From the NCBI GenBank assembly GCA_015501075.1, contig JADNYJ010000233.1:1-55602 (forward strand): DNA of 55,602 nucleotides, in the 5' to 3' direction. Below the pieces are notes generated by a model, which saw nothing but the letters and a program-made list of their open reading frames with translations, was not told the origin of the DNA and made no database searches. Source of the stretch: Gymnopilus junonius. Taxonomy: Eukaryota > Basidiomycota > Agaricomycetes > Agaricales > Galerinaceae. Position numbers and translations under genes: made by a program. This document shows positions 46,562 to 55,602 of this stretch, one piece after another. Position 1 is the first letter of the stretch. Each line of letters opens with the position of its first letter.

Positions 46562-47550
46562 CTACCTCCTAGATTTTGCCAGCTCTGCTACCAGCCACAT
46601 CTCATCTCTCATCATCTGCCTCGCTACCAAATCACATACTCCACCGTTCTTACACACAGGTTGGGCATAGTCAATAACAAGGGGCTCCTCCATATGAAGG
46701 TACGATGCGGGGGTATGTACAAGGCTGACAGCTGGTGCAGAACACCGCCAGCACGTCCACTGTCGTCGACCCATCACGTCATTGTGGTGGTTTTGGAGAA
46801 GCTGGATTAAGAATAGCCTGGTCGGAATTTCAGGGGGGTGTGGGCTACAAAGCGCCGTCGGAACATAATAGTCGTACTTGATGACTGTATCTCCTGATAT
46901 TCTATCCTGGACTTTAACCTCGTATCGCAGTGAACGTCTAGGAAAAGAGGGAAGTTCGAGATAGTGTCGCTTTGCCGATTTCTGGTTATCATTCTCGTCC
47001 CGCATGACAATGGCTTGCAAGATCTTGGACCGCAAAGCACTCTCTGTTTCAGTGTGATGAGTATTCCCAACAGTCTCGCGCCAAGTATCCAGTTCCTTAA
47101 TCGCATCTCCGTAACGTCCAGTTTCATACAAGCAGCGGGCAAGACGCAAATGCGCTTTTTGAATGATATGCTCCACCTTTACTCCTGGAGGTGTCATTTT
47201 AAGGACGTTTCGGACATCTTCTATGGCATTATGGTACTGCCCTGAGATGGTTTCAATGATTCAAAGGCGCCGAGGTCAACATACGACCCACCTAGCTCGA
47301 TGTGGCACGCGGCGCGGTTGGAGTATATTGTACGAATAAACTGTGGAGGACAGTTGTCATGAAAATGATTGACAATTCTTGTATACAATAGTGCCGAGTC
47401 TGAGAACGATTTCGCGGTGTATAAAGCATTCGCTTGGTCTTTCAGCTGAGCTGCTTCCTCTGGAAACTTTCAGCCAACAAGCTCTGTCAAAACATTATAT
47501 AATTATTTGAAGGACTGACCAGGAACGAAAACTTCAAAAGTCGTCGTCAT
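46562..47550 (-). CDS. TPR-repeat protein with Cys-rich C-terminus, 292 aa
   Basis: Three exons join exactly: 47550-47520, 47459-47292 and 47241-46562 (879 nt), with introns of 60 and 50 nt. The start MTTTFEVFVP leads into EEAAQLKDQANALYTAKSFS and IYSNRAACHIELG, then YHNAIEDVRNVLKM and AHLRLARCLYETGRYGDAIK, three tetratricopeptide repeats in which helices stack to bind partner proteins. The C-terminal ~100 residues contain a CWRC pair and VCKNGGVCDLVARQMM, a possible metal-binding region. Role unknown; TPR proteins usually serve as chaperone or complex adaptors. The frame is intact. Confidence 0.82.
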
Positions 47551-48161
47551 TACCGCAAAACTTCCATTCGAACCTAGGAAAGTTGTATGCGAATGAGTAT
47601 TGAAATGGATGGATGTGCAATGCTGGAAGAGTATCGATCCACAACGAACATGTTTCAGCAATGACATCATGCATCGTGACCACGGGAATCGGGCAGGCAT
47701 ACTCTAGTTCAACATGAACTACTTACGCTCGTCAGCATCTACATCGAAACTTAACAGTCCAATCCACGAGACAGTCCAGACGCTTGACGGGATGGGCCAC
47801 AGTCCGACTGGACGAGAAGAATTTTGCCCCATTTGTCCTCATGTAAGCACGTTCATTTGCAGCAATGATGTTTAACTACCTCTCTCCAGAGCAACAAAAA
47901 TTTTAGCGCTGGAAATCTACGTCGCGAGGTGAAAGTGCCAGAAAATACGTAGCGCCCATCCATTCGACGTTGCTGACAGCTGTTCGGATTCGTCCGAAGG
48001 GACCATGGGGCGTGTTGTACACGTGTGCCTCCCCTTTACATGTTACCGACCTATGCGTGACACCTCTCCTTCACCTTTCTTTGAACTTACGAAGGTATGG
48101 GATGGATTGTATTTGTCAATTCCCTCTGGTTTACCTCGGATTCCTACTCTTTTAGGTATCA
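47551..48161. other. Divergent intergenic region, TPR gene and F-box gene
   Basis: No gene supported. An acceptor-like TTTTAG at 48151-48156 precedes the F-box ATG, so a 5' exon of that gene may lie here. Confidence 0.35.
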
Positions 48162-49756
48162 TGCATATAGATGACTTAGGCCAAGATATTCTCTGGGAAA
48201 TATTCCTGATGAACGCAGACCTCGATGCCATCGTGGATCTTGGTGGATTATATGAACCAGGCAAAGAACCACCACGATACAGATACAGCCCTTTAACTGT
48301 CACTCGACGCACTCACAAGTCTGCCGATCGTGGCGTCATCTAATACTTGAATCGTCCTCAATCTGGGGAAGAGTTATACACCTGGATTTCTTCGACCAGG
48401 TCAAGAATCATTGGAGAGAAGAGGTAATACGAAGGACTGGAGAGGCCCCTCTCTGCTTGAAAGGCGACCTTCTTGGTTACAGGACGGAGGATTTCTTTCT
48501 TGGTCTCATAGAAACGGAATGGAATAGGATCCGACGAATTGACGTCCGCCTATACAATGAATATGTCGCCGAGGATGAGGCATGGGAGCCACTACTACGC
48601 CGACTTCCACACTGGAATCATTTAATCTGGGATATTCCTATTATCGTATTCTATCACTACCCAAAGGAAAGCTCTTTTCAGACAATGCCCCACTGTTACG
48701 CGAATTCTATGCCACGGGATACCATTTAGCCTCAATCACCGTTGGGTATCCCAACTCCGACATCTGACTCTTTCTTCTCCGTTCTCAATGCCTGAAATTC
48801 TCAGAGCAACAAAAGAAATGCCTTTCCTCAACTCTATTCGTCTGGAGTCTGGGGTTCGGGCCCTGGGACAAATCACGAGTGACATTCAGCTTATTTCCCT
48901 CCCTCAACTTCGGAACATTGTCTTAACTGGATACCTTTCGACATGTCTGCAATTTTTGGAGCACGTAACTCCAGGACTTGGATGTGGCGTTAGTTTGGAT
49001 CCGACTGATTCAAGAGACACAATCACAGAAACAGAGTTTGGCAATGCTATAGATATCTTCACCCGCTACTCACAGAATTACTTCGGAGTATACAATCCTA
49101 AACGTCTATTGCTCAGTTTGACGTCTAAATCCTTCTACATTTATGACCTTCTCGATCCCATTCGCGTTCCGTCATCCCCTTCCTTCAAGTTCACAATTCA
49201 ATTCGGCCGTCGTTTAAGAGAGGACGCCAATCCACAATTGCTCAGGTCACTCATGCAATCTCCTATGACGTCCCTTACGTTTCTCGAATTACTACTTTTC
49301 ACCAACGCTATTGAACCATCCGATCCTGATTTTGTGAAATTTACGCATATCCTCTCCTCCCTCGATACACTACAAATTAATTCCTTAGACGTGCTCCATC
49401 CACTCCTGCAAATACCAGCACATCGGGGGGTCCCTTTTCCTGCCCTGCGTACCCTTAAAATTGTTCAATCAACCAAAATATATGCGGAATCCATAGAGCC
49501 GTTCCTAGCGTGGAGAAAGAAGTGCGGAAAACCCATTCAGGTACTCGATCTGACATTCAGTAGCGTCTCATTATTCGGAAATCTCGAATACCTAGAGACT
49601 TTCACCGGGATGAAAGTAATGTGGTCGGAGCAATTTACAACGGAGGAATATATCTGCGGGAGTGGAGCCCGTGAACGATTGTATTTTGGTATGTTACAGA
49701 CCAACTGGCCAAATTTAATGCCGTTAACATTACGCTCAGATAAGCGCACCTATTAA
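48162..49756 (+). pseudogene. F-box/LRR protein with several one-base frame breaks
   Basis: ATG at 48162 opens the F-box (GQDILWEIFLMNADLDAI). The frame then changes three times: near 48312, to SQVCRSWRHLILESSSIWGR and EEVIRRTGEAPLCLKGD; near 48608, where an extra C would give LPTLESFNLGYSY; and near 48717, where GGGG instead of GGG would give TGIPFSLNH before WVSQLRHLTLSSPFS. From there 322+ codons run open to 49756 with leucine-rich repeats and a C-terminus like the copy at 29.7 kb (FLAWRKKCGKPIQVLDL, EEYICGSGARERL). Every break is a missing base, two in short homopolymers. So this is either an inactive gene with a still-clean 3' half or an indel-affected intact gene. Confidence 0.7.
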
Positions 49757-52306
49757 GCGGTGGAATAGGTCGATACGTTCGAATAGCGTACAGAAACATT
49801 ATTATTCCCTCAACGTTTCCGCTTTACTGGAAGAACCCCTCCCCGAACCCAACAAAAATGGCATGTGTGATCTTCAAAAGTCGATTGCTGAGAGGAGATT
49901 AGCAACTTACCCCGTCCCAGCTAAAAAGCCATCTAGGATGCACAAAATTCTCTATATTTTGAAGGCGCGAGGATGATTGTACATAAAGGGAAGTGACTAT
50001 GGAAGTGATATGGATATAAGGGCGTCTTAAATGAGAAATATATCAACCAAAATGTGATGGATTGTAGACACACAAATTTCAACTTTTGGTCCCTGGAGTG
50101 CTATTGTGAGGTAAAGAAGGTGTTGCAGAGCAGACAACTTAAAGATGATAAAAGTTAGGGGGACGGCGCGTTACGCGTTATACGTCAGGTGATCTAGACC
50201 ATCGGCATCTGGTCGGATCACCTGTAAAAGAAAGAATTATTAGAAGTCCACCATGTCCACCATTATCCGCGAGTAGAAGCTACAACGTACAAACATTTCT
50301 GGCCCAAGTGAGAGCAACATCTGGAAGCCAAGTTTACTTTGAGACAGTAGAGCCACCGGAGGTCTGCCTGTACGCATGTCCAGGCCTGGACGACGAATTT
50401 TTGGGACAGTGGGATCAGGAGCAAATATATCGGATGGCCCTTGGAGACCTTCTATTCATCTGCTCCCGATCTCACTGTCCCAAAGTTAGGTCAAATCGAC
50501 CTTTCAACTAAGAATTAGGTGAGAAACGTGGAATAGTCAGATATGAATAAGAATCGATACCCGTATAGAGAAAGCGACAATGTTCTTGATTATGAATTGT
50601 ATGAAGGATACCAAAATGGGGCCTGAACAAGGCCTCGATCAACCTTAAAAAATTGGAGAGTTGCTGCATCCATACCTGTTCTGGGAATTCCAGAATGTCT
50701 GTCGGATGCACGGAAAGGGCTTTTAGCTATCGTTTTAGAACTGGCAGAATAAATATATTCGTGGTGTACTCACAGACAACGGAAGTATCGTGTACTTTGC
50801 ATGCCTATCTAGGCCAGGCTCAATACGACCAACGTAGTGGGTAGTCTCCCACAGAGTAGTCAAACGAGATATCGAAATGGGAGTTGAGAGAAGCATGGTA
50901 AATTTGCAGTTGAGGCGGCGATGTAAGAAGAAGAAGCACTTCGTTATTCTTGGGGCATGCCACTTTTATCCTGGCCGTTTATGGCAACTTCTGAGAGATG
51001 TTGTAGTTACGCCGCTGGTGGATCAGGATACCTAGGTGCCGGACGATCCAGTCGTTTGGGACAGGGATGTGAGAAGACCACTAAAGGGGATATAGTAAAA
51101 TAAAGGGCGACGGCTGACAAACACCGGTTCTAAGTATTTGAACAACACCAGGGCGAAAGAGCATGTAAGTTTTCCTGAAGGTCGTAAGTAAGATAAGCCA
51201 GGCAGCGCATAGTATAAAAATCGAACAAAAAACTTACCTGAAAACTCTGAAGCTTAGATAAATACTAAAGGAGGGTTGCGGTTGCTTTAGCCTCTTCTCA
51301 TTAAGTATATCCAGTTCAAAGGTAACCTCCACGCTCAAAATGACTGCGTGGCGGTATTTTAAGCTTGTGGAAGATAAAAATACGCTCGCATTCTCTCGGT
51401 TCTATTTTTGAGACCTTTATTCCTGGCTATCTGGTTGAACATTTTTAGGCTCCAAGGTCCGTGGAGAATTGGTGCGAGCGCCCCGAGATGTCAGCGCCAG
51501 GAAGAGATATCAGACCCGAAGTTAAGGTAATAAAGCAAACAGAGCACAGAGCATGGGCCATGGAACCAACGATCTGGGTCGTCGGGTGAGTAATCACTAG
51601 GGTGAGAAATGGCAATGCAATTCTTATGCGAGTTACGACTTTTGCATCTTCGACTTGAATCACCAGCTCTAGGAGGTCGAGGTCAAGAGTGGTTGAGACC
51701 GGAAATTTTACTTAGGAACCGGGAATTGAACAGTCCGAATAGCCGAAGTTCTCACAGTTGGTCCTGGACTCCTGGTCATCGTCGACAACCGTTCCAATGA
51801 TACTTGGTCATCGTCGTCAACGTTCCCGACATCGCTTTTGACCTCTTTGACAGGACAGGTTTAATTATGGCATTGTGGACGAATTTTGATTCAAAGTTCG
51901 CTCTCAAGTCCTCTATTATCATCATGGATTATTTACACTTTTTCTCGACAGCAGTCCCTCATGATTTATGTTGGGGACTCGGCGCTAAAAGCATTCCGCT
52001 GAATTTGGCGAAGATTTTATCTGCCTATGACCATCTTCACCAGCACCTGCTCGCCAGAATGAAATGTGAGCAGTATTGGTTTAGTTGGTCGTCTTGTTCT
52101 AACCACCATCTAACGCAGAATTGGATATCCATTGGCACGATTTCTGGATGGTTTTGTGTAACTCAAAATATGTCCGGACTTGCCGTATTTATTGGGAAAA
52201 GGGGATGGCCAGAATCCCGGTAAGTGTTCCAAATCTGATCCAGAAACTCCTTTTCTCCATCTCTTACTTGGCTTGCATCTGCTGGTCAGACGTCTCTCTC
52301 ACAACA
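49757..52306. other. 2.5-kb stretch without a supported gene
   Basis: Frames at 50308-50511, 50508-50711 (minus), 50653-50844 and 51804-52223 have no recognised motif. The last is hydrophobic in part and might be degraded coding sequence upstream of the RhoGAP-like gene. Confidence 0.35.
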
Positions 52307-55093
52307 TGAAGAAAGAAGCCCCTCTTCCTGTTGCTGAGTCTCATCACTGCGACCCGAGCTCTCATGGTCACCGCGGTCATCGACATTCGGCGATTCCCTC
52401 CTTATTTCGCTGAAAGCGTCGCCCAAGGTGGACCATCACAAGAACAACGACATTAGCGACCCTATGAAAAGAATGGATCATCTGAAGAAGCAGTCTTACA
52501 GCCTTCTTTCCGTAGCAAACCCGAACCCCGGCCACCGCCTGGAGAACCTTCGTCTTCACGCCCCCGTTTCGCGTCCATGCCGCAGCCTCTTCCATCCGAA
52601 TTTCAGGCCCAACTTGGCATCGACAGGACCAGGATATTCAGGGGCCCAGCGAGCCCTCCTCTTGTTGATTTCACCCGGTTTGAAGATACCTATCGCGCAC
52701 CGAGAACCGGAAATTTTGAAGGACTAATGGCGAGCACATCGAGGTCTCGCAGTGCTTGCGGAGCAGTAGCAGTGGACTGAAGTCCGCCTTCAAGCCGAAC
52801 GAGTCTTCAAGCTCCGTGGCAGTGCACTTCTGGCTGCATCGTCAAGCGACTCTGAAGCATCGCCAGATCCTGCTGCTAAACGCAAGCCCGATCCTCGGTT
52901 GCTCCTTTCTTCACTTAGTGACATCCTAGGCGCGTCGCAGGAAGTGGATGAACACCTGGATATGCATGAGCTTCTCGCTGCACATCAGCTTGACCAGCTG
53001 GACTTCGAGGCAAGGGAGTCTGCTAAGACTGCGCTTTTGGAAAACAGCAGGGTCGTCGTTCAAGGTCAACATAGTCCTCTAGGTGGGTGTGATGTTTTCT
53101 TTCTTTCTTTATCCTCGAACCTTATCATTCTCATACTATTTCTATAGTCGTTCTCGGTGAACCGCTCCGCAAATCTTGGACATATTCCTCAACAACTCAG
53201 GTGCTGGGTGGAAGAGAGCATGAACTTCCAGTCCTTGTGGTCCATTGTGTCGAGGAGCTTTATCGAACAGGTGATCTGCATTTTTCCCAAGCGGGGGCAC
53301 CAACTGATCATCCCTCGTCTAGGCATCTATCAATCAAACTTATTCCGCACCTTGCCCAACCGTTTTCGTCTCCTGGAACTCATCAATATCTTCGACTCCG
53401 AAGACCAGCTACCAGGCAGCGCCATACGCTCTCGACAGCGTTCGAACACACCCAAGGTTCATCCTAAGGCCGGTTTTGGCTTCAACACCTCTCTTCATCT
53501 GGAGTCCACCCCAGACATCTGCGCCCTCTTAACAACGTACCTTTCATCGCTGCCTGAACCCCTACTTGTGCCGCCCCTTTTCCGCGCTATATGGGATTGG
53601 TGTGACATAGAACATGACGAAGAGGACCAAGTCAAGCAACAGGAAACGTATGGCCAGCGGGTATCCCCTATTTCAATGGTGCGGTCGTACACAAACCCAA
53701 CGGAGTCGGCTCATATTCTCATCGTCCAGCTGGTGTTGCACCTCCTTCCTTCTCCTAATTTTTCGCTCTTGGTGTATCTCCTCGCGTTCTTCAGCCAGGT
53801 TGCATTGGTTAGAGAGGAGAACGGAGTTGGCGTGCAGGACCTTGGGCGCATGTTCGGCGCACGCCTTTTCGGGTCTGGTACTAGCAGTTCTTCCACGTAC
53901 ACTAAGGACAAAGGAAAAGGAAAAGCCAGAGATGCAGGATGCGATGGCACAGGCAGCTCCAATATGTCGTCTAGCAAGGGCGAAAAGATGATGTGCTGGT
54001 TCCTGCGACGGTGGGGTCCTATTTCGGATGGATTGTTTGAGGTGGTGGAAGACGCGAAAATGGGCATTTTCAGGCCGCCTGTGATGAGGAAGGATAGCTT
54101 GGGGAAGGATGTGCTGTCGGGCTGGCTGGCCCAGGCTGACGACGACAACGATGGTTCCGAGGATGGAAATGGTTCTAAAGATGACGTGGGGGATGGTGGC
54201 GAGCAGCAGAGTGAGGACTTGGCTGGCGTCCAGGACGTGTCATTTGCTGCCGTTTCTCCGCCTAGTTCTGGTGCTAAAGGTCGTTCAGGGGCCTCCAGCC
54301 TGAGTAGAACCCTTACGATCCCTCGTATTCGCATTCAAGCATCGCCTCCTCAAGACCATTCTACTCCGAAGACGTTTCAACAGAGGAAGAGAAAATCTTT
54401 CCGCACGTTGTGGCCGATGTCGACCGTCCGACATGAGTGACTATGGTAATCTCCTCTGTCATTCTGTCCTATATCTGTTAACCGGCTCGTTTAGTAATGG
54501 TTACGCCGGCACCCAACCCACACCTACTCGACCTCTACCGTATCCAGGCATACGCATACCGTCGGCGAAGCAGACGAAACTTTCGACATTACGCAGCTCA
54601 ATGCAAGATCGCTCTCGTCAAGCACTTATCCTGGAAGCCCTCACAACCGAGTGCGTCGATCTGCTAGCCACTGCTTCGAACCTTACGTCTAACTCTTTCT
54701 TACAGTTGATGAACGACTAATGGATGTGTCCATGTCTGCTCTCTTGGTGGATCAAACCCTTCCCTATCACCTCCACTCAAACCTCCGAAGAACCTTCTCT
54801 CCAACTCAAATTCCAGCCCCACTACGTCAATTCTGCAGTTCAGACGGAACCTCAAGGCCAGAACGAATTACCGAACCACGATCAGACCCCATTCACCTGG
54901 TCAACCTTCGCTTTTAGATGATCGCACCTGCGTAAAGCACTTCCAAATCATCGCAGAACTAGAGAAGCAACTCAGAGATCGTACGGAATGTCTGACGGAC
55001 AGCTTGAAGGATTTGGCAAGATGTAAGCTGGAGTTAGAAGCTTCTCGTCGTAAAGAGGAAGTCAGGGAATTAGAAAAGATATGCTTGCAGTAG
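52307..55093 (+). pseudogene. RhoGAP-like protein, frame breaks at both ends
   Basis: RhoGAP domains stimulate GTP hydrolysis by Rho/Cdc42 GTPases in polarity control. A Pro/Ser-rich N-terminus (RPPPGEPSSSRPRFASMP) leads to VRLQAERVFKLRGSALL and DFEARESAKTALLEN. Then come exons spliced at 53090 and 53270: PLRKSWTYSST, LPVLVVHCVEELYRT, GIYQSNLFRTLPNRFRLLEL, LTTYLSSLPEPLLVPPLF and NFSLLVYLLAFFSQV. The LPEPLL motif and the helix order fit RhoGAP. The position of the catalytic Arg in the usual GIFR motif reads GIYQ. A TAG interrupts AEQ-QWTEV near 52770, and the tail (after 54360) continues in changing frames to a coiled coil (IAELEKQLRDRTECL) ending at TAG 55091-55093. Probably inactive as a GAP or a pseudogene. 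Confidence 0.6.
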
Positions 55094-55602
55094 TAGCCGA
55101 CCGTAGGCTTTCAGGGGTCATTGCCGAGGAGGGATTTTGAGAGGGAAATGGATGGATGAGACTAATGAGCGATGCATCGATGCATGGTTATGTTCATTGT
55201 ACCATCTAGAACCATGAATTGTACTGTCTTCTGGAAGGCCAACTCTTGATAATTACGAATGTTGCATGATACTTGTCAGGTGGGTTGAAGGCTAGTCGAG
55301 TCTTGTTATCCCTTCTGCTGTCTCTTTTGCCTTGGGTGAATCCAAACTGAAGGGCTGCTTCTGTTTTGTGGGTGATGGTGTTATGTGGTCGCGGAAGATT
55401 ACTCTATACACACGACTTCCTATTCTATTCTATTCGTTAACATGGCAAGCTTAGGAGAAATAGTAGTTAGGTGGTTTTCTAACTAGAACTAAGACTAGGC
55501 GTAGATAGAACAAGACTATGAATTAGGGCAACACTTTTCCTGAGCCGGATTATGCTTCACGACTAAGTATCCGGTCACTAAGATTTAGTTGAAGACTCAA
55601 AT
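55094..55602. other. 3' flank, no gene seen
   Basis: Contains a short TTCTA-type repeat near 55420. No coding structure. Confidence 0.4.

Noticed and set aside
47700..47840. Plus-strand frame starting MNYLRSSAS, possible small gene
   Set aside because: Short, no motif, and lies upstream of the TPR gene; splice sites around it are not convincing.
53711..54334. 207-codon minus-strand frame
   Set aside because: Antisense shadow of the RhoGAP-like exon.

Overview
This is nuclear DNA of a filamentous basidiomycete, most likely an Agaricomycete (mushroom-forming fungus). The genes carry many short introns (about 41-75 nt, GT-AG with a few GC-AG), F-box/LRR paralogs are repeated, and several typical agaricomycete families are present: jelly-roll-like single-pass membrane proteins, a MYND-finger protein, a degenerate 7-TM DUF6534-like protein and a UstYa-like (DUF3328) oxidase. 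Several gene models below were checked by splicing exons by hand. Where the reading frame could not be closed, this is stated.

Layout. 0.6-6.4 kb: a hypothetical gene, a broken F-box gene, a small conserved protein without a visible start codon, and a broken unknown gene. 7.0-8.0 kb: a short-chain dehydrogenase. 9.7-13.7 kb: two membrane protein genes on the minus strand. 13.9 kb: an intron-containing tRNA-Met. 14.2-15.6 kb: an unrecognised protein. 15.6-20.3 kb: no convincing gene. 20.3-23.0 kb: an intact, intron-rich secreted FAD-linked (BBE-like) oxidase. 23.5-24.2 kb: a predicted membrane protein. 24.9-27.3 kb: two copies of an unknown ~0.7 kb repeat, one lying inside a secreted DUF5648-like gene. 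29.7-36.0 kb: two F-box genes around a degenerate MYND-finger gene. 36.3-40.0 kb: mitochondrial Lon protease. 40.8-43.0 kb: a divergent gene pair, described next. 45.2-49.8 kb: a 7-TM pseudogene, an intact TPR protein and a broken F-box gene. 52.3-55.1 kb: a RhoGAP-like gene in poor reading condition.

The most interesting locus is 40.8-43.0 kb. A UstYa-like oxidase (260 aa, N-terminal membrane anchor, two HxxHC motifs) is transcribed divergently from a 118-aa secreted peptide made of a signal peptide and four tandem 24-25-residue repeats. Each repeat sits in its own phase-0 exon, and at least two of the introns are also alike. UstYa-type oxidases act on repeat-containing secreted precursors in ustiloxin/phomopsin-type (dikaritin) RiPP pathways. 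This pair is therefore a candidate minimal basidiomycete RiPP locus. It lacks the canonical dibasic Kex2 sites of the known ascomycete precursors.

A second theme is sequence quality or gene decay. One-base frame breaks, mostly in short homopolymer runs, occur in the F-box genes, the SDR, the 14-15 kb gene, the 23.5 kb gene and even in the expected single-copy Lon gene. At least some are probably residual indel errors of the assembly. Others (in-frame stops in the 7-TM, MYND, 6 kb and RhoGAP genes) look like real pseudogenisation.
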